Both the position numbers and the translations under genes were made by a program. A DNA stretch of 64,000 nucleotides, taken from the NCBI RefSeq assembly GCF_007874125.1, contig NZ_CP040128.1, positions 3,782,001 through 3,846,000 of the forward strand, written 5' to 3'. Under the pieces are notes generated by a model, which worked only from the letters and a program-made list of their open reading frames with translations, was not told the origin of the DNA and did not search any database. This document shows, piece after piece, positions 40,849 to 49,651 of the stretch (position 1 is its first letter; every line of letters begins with the position of its first letter). This stretch comes from Noviherbaspirillum sp. UKPF54. Its GTDB lineage: Bacteria; Pseudomonadota; Gammaproteobacteria; Burkholderiales; Burkholderiaceae_D.

Positions 40849-42525
40849 TCAATCGAAATACCTGACCAAGCCATCGAGCTCGCCCGCGGTCTGCTCCAGC
40901 CGCTCCGAAGCCGCCCATGCGCGCTGCACTTCGCCGCGGTTTTCGACGATCAGCGACGCCACCTGATTCATCTGCTCGACTGTCTCGTCCATCGCAAACG
41001 CCTGCAGCCGCGCGGCGGCCACCAGTTCACGCGCCAGCAGCGGCAACTGCTCGTCCTGCCGCGCCGGATCTTGCCCGCCCGGTGCGCTTTCCGTCAGACA
41101 CAGCATGCGCTCCGCATCCTGCGCCAGCCCGGCCAATCCTTCGCTCGCGGCATTGGCGCTGTCCAGCGTGTGATACACGCGGTCGTGCTGCTCCTCCGAG
41201 TGCTGCGCCAGATTCATCATGGTCTGATTCAGGCGCGTGCATTGTTCACGGATCGAGCCGGACGACTGGCGGATTTCATTCATCATCACCTTCAGGTGCA
41301 ATCGCATCATCGCCACCCCGGCCATCACCCGCCCCGGCTCGCCGTAACCGGCGACGCCGCTTTCTCCGGAAAGGTTGCCCTCGCCGATGCGTTCCAGCGC
41401 AACCACCGCCGCCTGCAGCGGCAGCACGGTGGCACGGAAGAAGTACACGCCGGCCAAAAGCAGAATCAGGCAACCGGCGGAAATACCGATCACGGCCACG
41501 ATGCAGATCGCTTCGTTGCGCTCGGCCACCGCCGCGAAATTGGCTTGCGCCTTCTTCGACAGGAAGCCGAGCAGCGCCTCCGCGCGGCTGTTGGCTTCAT
41601 CGTACAAGGGGTTGACGCTCTCCACCATCAGCGCCTGCGCGCGCGCCGCATCGCCCTTTTCCAGCGCAAGCTGCGCCGGCAGCAGCCCGGCTTCGACATA
41701 GCGCGTGCGCGCCTGCCAGTAGCGCTCGGCGAGCTCGCGCTCGGTGCCGCTGCGCGCCAGCTTGCCGTAATCGGCCCACAGCGCATCGATCTCCTGGCGG
41801 TTGCGCGTGAGCTGCGCCATGTGCTTCGCCAGCGATGCCGCCGCATCCGGTCCCGCGCTCTGTTCGCGCACCGCGAGCACGATGCGCGCGCGATTGTCGG
41901 CCATCAGGAAATTGATGCGGCCGATCGCCTGCACCGGCGCCATCTGCTCGTAATACAGCCCGCGCATCGCGCTGCTCGACAGGGTCAGCCCGGTGATGCC
42001 GAGAATGCCGCCGGCAATCATCATCAGGGTGACGAACACGATGCCGAGCGTGACGCCGTTTTTCACCGACAGGCATTTCTTCCAGCCGCGCTGCCCGTCC
42101 TGGCGCTGCACGCGCCCGCTGCGTTCCGCCTCCCGGTAATCGGCCTCGGCCTTGGCAATCGCCTCGCGCGCCGGTTTGCTGCGTACCGACATGTAGCCGA
42201 TGGTCGCGCCGTTCTTGCGGACCGGCACCACCTGCGCGTCGACCCAGTAATGGTCGCCGTTCTTGCAGCGGTTCTTCACCAATCCGCGCCACGGCAAGCC
42301 CTTTTTCAACGTAGCCCACATGTCTTCGAAGATCGCCGCCGGCACGTCCGGATGGCGCACGAGATTGTGGCTGGCGCCGACCAGTTCCTCGCGCGCGAAT
42401 CCGCTGACTTCGACAAACGCGTCGTTGGCGAAGGTGATGACGCCCTTGGTGTCGGTGCGCGACACCAGGGTCAGCCCGTCCGGGAAGTCCTTCTCCTGGC
42501 CGGTAATGGGAAAATTCTTTTTCAT
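40849..42525 (-). CDS. Aer-like PAS plus methyl-accepting-type membrane protein with atypical signalling tip
   Basis: A 558-residue protein. An N-terminal PAS domain (about 15-115) has 'GVITFANDAFVEVSGFAREELVGASHNLVRHPDVP' features of the Aer type. Two membrane helices (about 152-175 and 340-365) bracket a four-helix sensor region, then a HAMP-like segment ('VLPLQAAVVALERIGEGNLS'). The cytoplasmic coiled coil is short and does not contain the universal MCP tip (no '[16 protein letters not shown]' equivalent), although it ends 'TAGELDGLVRYFD' like an MCP. It therefore probably does not engage CheA/CheW in the normal way. It lies 52 bp downstream of the HD-GYP-like gene on one strand and may be in its operon. 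Confidence 0.82.
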   Translation of the reverse strand: MKKNFPITGQEKDFPDGLTLVSRTDTKGVITFANDAFVEVSGFAREELVGASHNLVRHPDVPAAIFEDMWATLKKGLPWRGLVKNRCKNGDHYWVDAQVVPVRKNGATIGYMSVRSKPAREAIAKAEADYREAERSGRVQRQDGQRGWKKCLSVKNGVTLGIVFVTLMMIAGGILGITGLTLSSSAMRGLYYEQMAPVQAIGRINFLMADNRARIVLAVREQSAGPDAAASLAKHMAQLTRNRQEIDALWADYGKLARSGTERELAERYWQARTRYVEAGLLPAQLALEKGDAARAQALMVESVNPLYDEANSRAEALLGFLSKKAQANFAAVAERNEAICIVAVIGISAGCLILLLAGVYFFRATVLPLQAAVVALERIGEGNLSGESGVAGYGEPGRVMAGVAMMRLHLKVMMNEIRQSSGSIREQCTRLNQTMMNLAQHSEEQHDRVYHTLDSANAASEGLAGLAQDAERMLCLTESAPGGQDPARQDEQLPLLARELVAAARLQAFAMDETVEQMNQVASLIVENRGEVQRAWAASERLEQTAGELDGLVRYFD

Positions 42526-42577
42526 AACGCCCCTCGCGCCAATGGAATGCAGCCGATGGTTGATCCGGAAATAAAAG

Positions 42578-43738
42578 CTACTTCAGCCATAGTCGTTTGA
42601 TCGTGACCGCCGCCGCGCGGCAATCGGTGAATGGCACCATGCCCACGATTTCATAGGCTGGATTCGACGTTTCGCGCCGCATCGGTTCGAGCAGCGGCAT
42701 GCCGCGCTGATCGTATACCGTGTATGCCACCGCATCGGCCGCCTTGTGCGTGCGCTGCTTGATGACCGCCAGTTCGCCGCTCTTCAGCCTGACGATGGAG
42801 CCGGGCGGGAAAATGCCGATTTCCCTGATCATGTTCTGGATCAGTTCGCCATCGAGGCCGGCGTCCTTTTGCAGATAGATGTCGCGCAGCGCGGTTTGCG
42901 TCACCCACGCCTTGCCGCGGTAGGGGCGCGGCTTGGTCATCGCGCTGTAGGTGTCGGCAATGGCCAGCATGCGCGCGCCCAGGCCGATGCTCTGGCCCGC
43001 AATGCGCTGCGGATAGCCGCTGCCGTCCAGGCGCTCGTGGTAGTGCTCGACGCTGTCAAGCCAGCAGTCGTCGGTCACGCCGGCGCGGCGCAGGATGGCG
43101 CCGCTTTGCAGCGGATGCGCGTGCACCGCCTTCTTCAGCGCTTCGGGCAGCGGGCCGTCGCACTGTTCGATCTCGCCTTGCACCGCGGCCAGCCCGATGC
43201 CGCGCGTGAGCGCCGCGCAGACGAAGATCAGGCGCTGCTCCTCGCCCAGGCCTTGGCGCCGCGCGATCAGCTCGGTCAGCACCGCGCCCATGACCTGGTG
43301 CACGATCAGGTAAGGATTGACGTAATCCAGGTGCGGCGCCGCCAGCGTGCTGTCGGTGTCGGTCGTGCACAGCGCCTGCAGCCTGGCGGCGAATTGCATG
43401 ATGCGCGACGGCAGGTCGATCTGGTCGGGCGTCTTCAATGCGGTGGCGTAACTGTGCTTGAGGTTCAGGATCAGGCTGCCGACCTGTTCATACACCGGAG
43501 ACGCCTCGGGCGCAGCACGCATCGGCGCGCCGGCACGCTGTGCCGCCGATGGCGCTGCGGGTGGCGTGGTGGTGCCCATCACGGCCTTGCGCAGGATGAG
43601 GCTCTCGACCTGTTCAATCATGCTCACCACCACGCCCTTGCGCAGCAGCACCCGCCCCTCGACATCGTAGATCGAGAAGGGAAGCGGCTCGCCGAGCGGG
43701 ATGTCGGCCAGAGTGATTTGTCGTTTAGATGGATACAT
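42578..43738 (-). CDS. HD-GYP-like protein with degenerate HD dyad
   Basis: About 386 residues from ATG 43738 (MYPSKRQITLADIPLGEPLP); in-frame ATGs further up (43813/43810) exist but none has a clear ribosome site. Residues 5-45 resemble the N-terminal segment common in HD-GYP proteins. The C-terminal half has the GYP signature 'EHYHERLDGSGYPQRIAGQS', 'ARMLAIADTYSAMT' and the final strand-rich segment. At the place of the metal-binding 'LHDIGK' motif the protein has 'LTRGIGLAA', so the His-Asp pair is absent. It is probably an inactive phosphodiesterase acting as a c-di-GMP binder or scaffold. Confidence 0.82.
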   Translation of the reverse strand: MYPSKRQITLADIPLGEPLPFSIYDVEGRVLLRKGVVVSMIEQVESLILRKAVMGTTTPPAAPSAAQRAGAPMRAAPEASPVYEQVGSLILNLKHSYATALKTPDQIDLPSRIMQFAARLQALCTTDTDSTLAAPHLDYVNPYLIVHQVMGAVLTELIARRQGLGEEQRLIFVCAALTRGIGLAAVQGEIEQCDGPLPEALKKAVHAHPLQSGAILRRAGVTDDCWLDSVEHYHERLDGSGYPQRIAGQSIGLGARMLAIADTYSAMTKPRPYRGKAWVTQTALRDIYLQKDAGLDGELIQNMIREIGIFPPGSIVRLKSGELAVIKQRTHKAADAVAYTVYDQRGMPLLEPMRRETSNPAYEIVGMVPFTDCRAAAVTIKRLWLK

Positions 43739-44097
43739 AGGCGACGTAGGATGCTGCGCGCAGGCGGCGTTCGCGTCTGGGCTATCCCTGGAAGGGCATC
43801 GCACCGGTTCCATCATAAGAGGAAGCAATTCCCCTAAAGCAACTATTTCTGCAAGAATTGCTTTAGGATAAGGTTCTTGAAGCGCAGGCCCTGCACGATG
43901 ATTGGAGCTTGCCGGATCGCCAAAGCCGAGTCCATCTGCTGGCGCAGCGCGATGAAGGTGCACGGCACTTCACCCCAGCGACGAAATGTGATCGCGAGCC
44001 AGCGATTTCAGAGGAAGTTTTCCTGACTATGCGCGAAATGTAACGAATGTTTGCAGCACTGCACCGGATTAATTGCCAGCATTGAATCTGATCTAGA
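43739..44097. other. Divergent intergenic region without a convincing gene
   Basis: This stretch separates the HD-GYP-like gene (minus) from the hybrid kinase (plus). No coding sequence is supported. A possible promoter for the kinase is TTGCCA (44073-44078) with TAGAAT (44094-44099), but the -10 would overlap the annotated ATG, so the true start may be further in. Confidence 0.35.
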
Positions 44098-46119
44098 ATG
44101 CGGACATCCGAACCGACTCCCGCCATGCAAGCCCATCCGCCAGGCCCGCCATCCCTCCCCACGCCCGAGCCGCATCGCCATGAAATGCTGGCCGCCGGGC
44201 TGGACATGCTGGACCAGGGGCTGACCGTGTTCGACGCCGACCTGCGCCTGGTCGCGTGGAACCGGGCCTTCCTGCGTCTGCTCGATTTTCCGGACGAGCT
44301 GGCCTATGTGGGCGCGCCATTCGACTCCTTCATCCGCTACAACGCCCGGCGCGGCGAGTACGGCCCCGGCGACGTCGAGCAGCAGGTCGGCGAGCGCGTC
44401 GCCGCCGCCAGTGCTTTCAACGCGCATTACGCCGAGCGCGAGCGGCCGGGCGGGCAGATCATCGCGGTGCGCGGCGAGCCGCTGCCACACCGCGGCTTCA
44501 TCACGCTCTATACCGACATCACCGCGCAGCGGCGCTACGAGCAACTGGCGCGCGAGCAGAATGCCGAGCTCGAACAGCGCGTGCAGGAGCGCACCCGCGA
44601 GCTGCAGGCGACCACGGCGGCGCTGCGGCGCAGCGAGGAGCGGCTCAGCCTGATCACCGACCGCGTGCCGGCCCTGATCGGCTACTTCGACCGGCACCAG
44701 ATCTACCGCTACGCCAACCAGGGATACGCCGACTGGTTCGGGCGCAGCAAGGACAACATCGTCGGCCATCCGATCCTGGAAGTGATCGGCGAGCGCATCT
44801 ACCGCGAGATCCTGCCCTCCATCGAGCGAGCCATCGGCGGCCAGCAGGCCACCTACCAGTACGAGATGGAGAACAGGGAGGGGCGCAGCGTGCATGCGCG
44901 CAGCATGCTGGTGCCCGAGTTCGACGGCAACGGCGAAGTGCTCGGCTGCTTCGTCCTGTCCGTCAACATCTCCGAAATCAAGCGCGCCCAGGCGGCGCTG
45001 GTGCAGGCGCAGAAAATGGAGGCGGTGGGGCAGCTGACCGGCGGGCTGGCGCACGATTTCAACAACCTTTTGACGGTCGTGATCGGCAACCTCGCCGCAC
45101 TCAAGGAGCGCCACCCGCAGGACGAGGTGGCCGCCTTCCTCGACCCCGCGCTCAAGGCGGCCCACCGCGGCGCCGAGCTGATCCGCCGGCTGCTGACGTT
45201 TTCCCGCCAGCAGCCGCTGGAGCCGCGCCCGGTCGACGTGGTGGAGCTGGTGGACGACACGGTGACGCTGCTGACGCGCTCGCTGCCGGAGAACATCCGC
45301 ATTTCCACCCATGCCGCGCTGCCGCTGCTGTTTGCGCGCACCGACGCGCACCAGCTGGAGAACGCGCTGCTCAACCTCGCGTTCAACGCGCGCGACGCGA
45401 TGCCGCGCGGCGGACAGCTGCACATCGAGGTCGCGCCGCTGGCGGTGAACGCCGACATGCAGGTCGAATGCGACGTCGCGCCCGGCAGCTACGTCCAGCT
45501 CTCCGTGTCCGACAACGGCGCCGGCATGGACGCCCACACGGCCGCGCGCGCCTTCGAGCCGTTCTTCACCACCAAGCGCTTCGGCTCCGGCAGCGGACTG
45601 GGGCTGTCGATGGTGTACGGCTTCGCCAAGCAGTCGCACGGCAGCGCGCGCATCCAGAGCGAGCCCGGCGCCGGCACTACGGTGCGCCTGCTGCTGCCGC
45701 GCTGCCAGGCCGCCGCCGCGTCGCCGCACCAGGGAACCGGCGCTGCCATCCCCGCCGCCGACCGCAGGCCGCTGGTGCTGCTGGTAGAAGACGACGCGGA
45801 CGTGCGCGCCGTGGTGCGCAACCAGTTGACCGACCTCGGCTATCCGGTGCTGGAGGCGCAGGACAGCGAGGAGGCGCAATCGATGCTGCACAGCGTACCC
45901 GACATCGGCATCCTGGTTTCCGACATCGTCATTCCGGGAGACATGAACGGGCGCGAAGTCGGCCGCCTGACGCGCGAGCGCTACCCGCATATCCGCGTCG
46001 TGCTCATCAGCGGCTACGCCGACGACACCGGTGCGGCCCCTGAGCCGGCGCTGTACGTACTGAAAAAACCCTTCACCAAGGCGATGCTGCAGGCGGCGCT
46101 GGATACGGAAATACGATGA
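44098..46119 (+). CDS. Hybrid histidine kinase (PAS-PAS-HisKA-HATPase-REC)
   Basis: A 673-residue soluble kinase with no membrane helix. A PAS_7/PAS_12-like domain comes first ('LDMLDQGLTVFDADLRLVAW'), then a coiled coil, a second PAS ('RVPALIGYFDRHQIYRYANQ', 'EYADWFG'-like), the H-box 'GQLTGGLAHDFNNLLTVVIG' with His319, N box 'NALLNLAFNARDAMPRGG', G boxes 'DNGAGMD' and 'GSGSGLGLSMVYG', and a C-terminal receiver with phosphoryl Asp609 in 'ILVSDIVIPG'. Starts at 44098 or 44125 are both possible. The stop overlaps the next gene by four bases (ATGA), so it is coupled to the OmpR-type regulator. Confidence 0.92.
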   Translation: MRTSEPTPAMQAHPPGPPSLPTPEPHRHEMLAAGLDMLDQGLTVFDADLRLVAWNRAFLRLLDFPDELAYVGAPFDSFIRYNARRGEYGPGDVEQQVGERVAAASAFNAHYAERERPGGQIIAVRGEPLPHRGFITLYTDITAQRRYEQLAREQNAELEQRVQERTRELQATTAALRRSEERLSLITDRVPALIGYFDRHQIYRYANQGYADWFGRSKDNIVGHPILEVIGERIYREILPSIERAIGGQQATYQYEMENREGRSVHARSMLVPEFDGNGEVLGCFVLSVNISEIKRAQAALVQAQKMEAVGQLTGGLAHDFNNLLTVVIGNLAALKERHPQDEVAAFLDPALKAAHRGAELIRRLLTFSRQQPLEPRPVDVVELVDDTVTLLTRSLPENIRISTHAALPLLFARTDAHQLENALLNLAFNARDAMPRGGQLHIEVAPLAVNADMQVECDVAPGSYVQLSVSDNGAGMDAHTAARAFEPFFTTKRFGSGSGLGLSMVYGFAKQSHGSARIQSEPGAGTTVRLLLPRCQAAAASPHQGTGAAIPAADRRPLVLLVEDDADVRAVVRNQLTDLGYPVLEAQDSEEAQSMLHSVPDIGILVSDIVIPGDMNGREVGRLTRERYPHIRVVLISGYADDTGAAPEPALYVLKKPFTKAMLQAALDTEIR

Positions 46120-46844
46120 ACGGAACACCCGCCCGCGACACCCACGGAAAGATCGTCTACGTCGTCGAGGACGACGCGGACGTCGCGCGCCTGATCCGCG
46201 CCACGCTGCAGGATTTCGGCTTCGGCATCGTGGCCTGCCCCACCGCCGCCGACCTGTTCCGCCGCATCGGCCGGCAGGCGCCGGACCTGTGCATCGTCGA
46301 CCTGGGCCTGCCCGACATGGACGGCATGGACGTGGTGCGGCAGCTGCGCGAGCGCTGCGACTGCGGCATCCTGATCCTGACCGGGCGCGGCTACGTGGGC
46401 GACCGCATCATGGGGCTGGAGCTGGGCGCGGACGACTACGTCGCCAAGCCGTTCGACCCGCGCGAGCTGGTCGCGCGCGTGCGCAGCATCCTGCGCCGCA
46501 CCGCCTCGCCGCCTGCCGGGCAGCGCAAGGTGCCGGGCACGGCGCAGTTCGCCGGCTGGTCCTTTCACACCGGCAGCAACACGCTGGCCGCGCAGGACGG
46601 CAGCGAATGGAGCCTGAGCACGGCCGAAGCACAGCTGCTCAAGACCTTCATTGCGCACCCGAACCGCATCCTGAGCCGCGAGCAGCTGCTGTGCGAGCGC
46701 GACGTCTCGCCGTTCGACCGCAGCATCGACGTGCGCATCTCGCGATTGCGCCGCAAGCTGGAAGCCGATCCGCAGAATCCGAAGTTGATCCGCACCGTGT
46801 ACGGCGCGGGCTACCTGTTCGCGGCAGACGTCAGCTGGAGTTAA
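46116..46844 (+). CDS. OmpR/PhoB-family response regulator
   Basis: A 242-residue regulator. The receiver has acidic residues 'VEDDADVAR', phosphoryl Asp62 in 'LCIVDLGLPDMDGMD', and Lys in 'DDYVAKPFDPRELVAR'. The C-terminal winged helix runs from about residue 145 to 240, with 'LSTAEAQLLKTFIAHPNRIL', 'SPFDRSIDVRISRLRRKLE' and 'RTVYGAGYLFA'. It is co-translated with the upstream hybrid kinase, its presumed partner; signal and targets are unknown. Its end overlaps the convergent CopD-like gene by four bases. Confidence 0.94.
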   Translation: MNGTPARDTHGKIVYVVEDDADVARLIRATLQDFGFGIVACPTAADLFRRIGRQAPDLCIVDLGLPDMDGMDVVRQLRERCDCGILILTGRGYVGDRIMGLELGADDYVAKPFDPRELVARVRSILRRTASPPAGQRKVPGTAQFAGWSFHTGSNTLAAQDGSEWSLSTAEAQLLKTFIAHPNRILSREQLLCERDVSPFDRSIDVRISRLRRKLEADPQNPKLIRTVYGAGYLFAADVSWS

Positions 46845-47281
46845 ATCAGGCCGCCGCGGAACGACACGCCGACCACGACGAACAGCACCGACAGCACCGT
46901 AACGACCCTGATCCTGCGCGCCATGACGGGCAGCGTCTTGTCACTGAGCCTGGGGATGATGCGCAATCTTGCGTCGATTGCCAGGAGCACGGTCGCCGTC
47001 AGCAACGCCAGCTTGAACAGGATAAGCATCGCCGGCGGCCCTGCCATGGAAAACCAAGCCGAAACATCCGGCAGCATGGCGTGCGCCATCCACAGCCCCG
47101 ATGCCGCCTGGATCAGCAGCGCCGGCATGCCGATGCGTTCATACCCCGACTCGAACGCGAGGAGAATGGCGGGGTCGCGCGCGGCGAGCGCGCGCGGCAG
47201 CACCGTCAGGGCAAGTACCAGGTGGCCGCCAGTCCATACCGTTGCGGCGAGCACGTGTAGAAGAAGAATGTAGCTATACAT
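46841..47281 (-). CDS. CopD-like four-helix membrane protein
   Basis: A 146-residue integral membrane protein with four hydrophobic helices: 'SYILLLHVLAATVWTGGHLV', 'GMPALLIQAASGLWMAH', 'MLILFKLALLTATVLLAI' and 'IRVVTVLSVLFVVVGVSF'. His9 in helix 1 and the 'H-x-L-A-A-T-V-W-T-G-G-H' pattern are typical of the CopD/DUF2269-related family, whose larger members are linked to copper uptake or haem binding. It is a single-domain version; no CopC is nearby. Function is uncertain. Confidence 0.75.
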   Translation of the reverse strand: MYSYILLLHVLAATVWTGGHLVLALTVLPRALAARDPAILLAFESGYERIGMPALLIQAASGLWMAHAMLPDVSAWFSMAGPPAMLILFKLALLTATVLLAIDARLRIIPRLSDKTLPVMARRIRVVTVLSVLFVVVGVSFRGGLI

Positions 47282-47374
47282 CGGGAGAGGGTTGGTGTGG
47301 GGGGATTAGAGGCTAAGTTGACATGATTACGTGTTTGAAAGCCAGCGGTATGCGTTCATCTGCATGTTAAATGT

Positions 47375-47866
47375 TCACCCTGTATAGCACGAATAATTCA
47401 TACTTTTTACTTTTGCATCCGGTCCAAAAATGAACTTGAGCTCACCGGCCTCGTTCCCGATTGAATCCTCAGAACTAAGCGCCGCGTCGTATCGCTCTAG
47501 TGCTCGCTGAACTTCTTGTAAAGGCTGTCCAAGCTTGAAAATGTTCGCATTCCACGGTCCATTCTTGGTAACTGTCGCCAAAGCAGTCATGTAACGTTCG
47601 AGGTCATTAGAGAAAGTGATCACTCGGAGAGAAAGCCCCTCAAATGTAATGTCCCGTCGACTTGTCGTATAGCCTTCCCAATTTTCAGTATCAATAACGG
47701 TATTGCTTTTTACTGGAGCGATCCGTAAGAGGCTTGAATAGGAACCAGGCAAATGCAGCCCGAATGGCGCTTCTTCACAGGAAAAGTTGCCGATATAGTT
47801 CTTGCCGCTCGCGATTACGTTGGCGGACCAAAGACATATCAACAGAGGACAGATTAATCTCAGCAT
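47375..47866 (-). CDS. Secreted hypothetical protein in a lower-GC islet
   Basis: About 163 residues from the ATG at 47866 (GGAA lies about seven bases upstream); an ATG at 47878 would add four residues. A signal peptide 'MLRLICPLLICLWSANVIAS' is clear. The mature protein has two Cys, in 'NFSCEEAPFGLHLPG' near the start and 'MNYSCYTG' at the end, which may form a disulfide. I do not recognise a family. The base composition is visibly lower in GC than the rest of the window, shared with the next gene upstream (10-22 bp away, same strand), suggesting joint transfer. Confidence 0.6.
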   Translation of the reverse strand: MLRLICPLLICLWSANVIASGKNYIGNFSCEEAPFGLHLPGSYSSLLRIAPVKSNTVIDTENWEGYTTSRRDITFEGLSLRVITFSNDLERYMTALATVTKNGPWNANIFKLGQPLQEVQRALERYDAALSSEDSIGNEAGELKFIFGPDAKVKSMNYSCYTG

Positions 47867-47888
47867 TCCAAATTCCATTTAACGTCGG

Positions 47889-48602
47889 TTAGCCCGCAAC
47901 ACGCGTGAGTACCACTGGTACACCCTCAAGTGTCCTCCAAACTGCAAACAGGGCCAGACCGATAGGCAGCAGTATTTCAAGCCCCCATAGGCTAACGAAG
48001 CGTACTCGGAATCGCCATGAAAGACGGCGCGTCTTTGCCACGGTGTCTGACCAATGCTGAACGAGTGGTTGTATCTCACCATGCAGCTCAGCGCCATTCT
48101 TAGCGATCTCCTTCAGTTGGCCTCGCGCGTCGGAAATAGCGCGACTGATTTCCATTTCGGTACGCATTTCTCGTTCGCCGAACGGAAGGTTCTCGAGGCG
48201 CCGAGTTGCGTTCTCGATCTGTTCACCCACGACGGCGAAGTGCGCCTCCAGCATCCGGACCAACTCGAGGTATGGAGCCACAAGGTAACGCTCTCGCTTG
48301 AACTTCCACGCGGAATAGTCCACGTATGCCGCGACGAGGTATCCAGCCAAGAAGTACAGAACTAGGAGGCAGGCAAGTCCTTTCGTGACCGATGCTCCAA
48401 CCGTGGAGCCGGTGACGGTCTGTAGGCCTAGGAATCCATTAACCTGAAGATCGAGCGCCGCAATCAAGATAGCGCCAAAACTCGAAGCGACGAGGTTTCT
48501 CTTCGCCTTCCTCGATTCCTCGCCGAGAGGATCCTGGAAGACGACATCCTTGATGTCATTCTCCAGAACGGCTTTGTATACTTCAGGTCGAACGTGCGCC
48601 AT
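47889..48602 (-). CDS. Hypothetical membrane protein in a lower-GC islet
   Basis: A 237-residue protein. Helices at about residues 38-60 ('LVASSFGAILIAALDLQVNG'), 72-95 ('GLACLLVLYFLAGYLVAAYV') and 208-226 ('LWGLEILLPIGLALFAVW') flank a charged, probably coiled-coil middle (about 105-190, for example 'LENLPFGEREMRTEMEISRA'). No enzyme motif is seen and I do not recognise a family. Together with the secreted protein downstream it forms a small same-strand unit of low GC. The start ATG has no clear ribosome site. Confidence 0.65.
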   Translation of the reverse strand: MAHVRPEVYKAVLENDIKDVVFQDPLGEESRKAKRNLVASSFGAILIAALDLQVNGFLGLQTVTGSTVGASVTKGLACLLVLYFLAGYLVAAYVDYSAWKFKRERYLVAPYLELVRMLEAHFAVVGEQIENATRRLENLPFGEREMRTEMEISRAISDARGQLKEIAKNGAELHGEIQPLVQHWSDTVAKTRRLSWRFRVRFVSLWGLEILLPIGLALFAVWRTLEGVPVVLTRVAG

Positions 48603-48856
48603 GCTTGATTTTGCGGGCTAACTGTTTATTTAGACGGACACCTGTCTGATAAACATGGAGCCGCTCCTGTGCAAACCTGCGCCATGCCTTGAGTCTTTCC
48701 AAACTCGCCGAATTACACAGAAAAATAAAAATTCGTGAAAGGCGGACAGCCATGCAGACGGATTGCACGGCACCGAGTGTAGAAGAAAATAGCTCTTGCG
48801 ACAACGAAGCTACATGCGCCCGGCCATTGATGGATGTGATTCGATCTGAGGCCGCG
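48603..48856. other. Gap between the low-GC islet and the oxidase operon
   Basis: About 250 bp. Short open frames on both strands lack ribosome sites and family resemblance. It is the left edge of the high-GC oxidase operon and may contain the border of the islet; no repeat that would mark an insertion site is seen. Confidence 0.3.
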
Positions 48857-49651
48857 CTAACGCCGCGAATAGTAATCGACCACCGCCTCGATTTCTTCCG
48901 GCGTCATCTGCCGCACCACGTTGCGCATCTGGCCGTGGATGTCGTTATGCCGGGTGCCGTCGGCAAAGGCCTTCAGTTGCGCGCGCAGGTATTGCGCCGG
49001 CTCGCCGTCGAGCGTGGGGCTGGCGGTCTTGCGGTCGCTGCCGCCGTGGCAGGAGACGCAGGGCGGGATGTTGCGCATGGGTGAGCCGATCTGCACGATG
49101 CTGGGCGCCTTCAATTGCTCGACCAGCGTGGGCGGCGGCTTCAGGCGCGGCAGATCGCCGTAATAGGCGGCCAGGTCGCGCATGTCCTGGTCGCTCAGGT
49201 TGCGCACGTGCGGCGCCATGATTTCGCTGTCGCGGTGCCCGGCCTGGAAGTCGCGCAGCTGCTTGTAGACCGATTCCGCATCCTGGCCGGCCAGGTTGGG
49301 CGTGTTCGCGCCGCTCATGCCGCGCGCGCCGTGGCACATCGTGCAGCGCAGCGCCAGCGTGGCGCCGCGCCCGACCGAGATCCGGTCCTCGGAAATCATC
49401 TGCGGCACGACGATCACGTCGCTCGACTGCACACGGCCGGAGCCGGCGCCGGCCGGCGCGGCGGCGGGGCCGGGGGCGCCGGCGGCGCGGCAGATCGCGT
49501 CCCACAAGCCGCCGATGCTGCGGTCGTTCTGCGCATAAGGCATCCAGACGAAGCCGACCAGCGCGGCCACCAGCGCGGTGCCGGCCACGGCAGCGACCGA
49601 GCCGGCGAACCACGGGTTCTTCAGGGAGAAAAGCTGTTCGCTGCCGCTCAT
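48857..49651 (-). CDS. Membrane-anchored dihaem cytochrome c, last gene of the oxidase operon
   Basis: A 264-residue protein from ATG 49651. An N-terminal helix ('WFAGSVAAVAGTALVAALVG') anchors it. Two CXXCH haem sites are seen, 'RCTMCHGARGMSG' and 'PCVSCHGGSDRKT', each followed by a cytochrome c4-like fold ('PNLAGQDAESVYKQLRDFQA', 'PTLDGEPAQYLRAQLKAFAD'). Each half matches the other in layout. The start overlaps the subunit I stop (ATGA, 49648-49651). It probably donates electrons to the oxidase. Confidence 0.92.
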   Translation of the reverse strand: MSGSEQLFSLKNPWFAGSVAAVAGTALVAALVGFVWMPYAQNDRSIGGLWDAICRAAGAPGPAAAPAGAGSGRVQSSDVIVVPQMISEDRISVGRGATLALRCTMCHGARGMSGANTPNLAGQDAESVYKQLRDFQAGHRDSEIMAPHVRNLSDQDMRDLAAYYGDLPRLKPPPTLVEQLKAPSIVQIGSPMRNIPPCVSCHGGSDRKTASPTLDGEPAQYLRAQLKAFADGTRHNDIHGQMRNVVRQMTPEEIEAVVDYYSRR

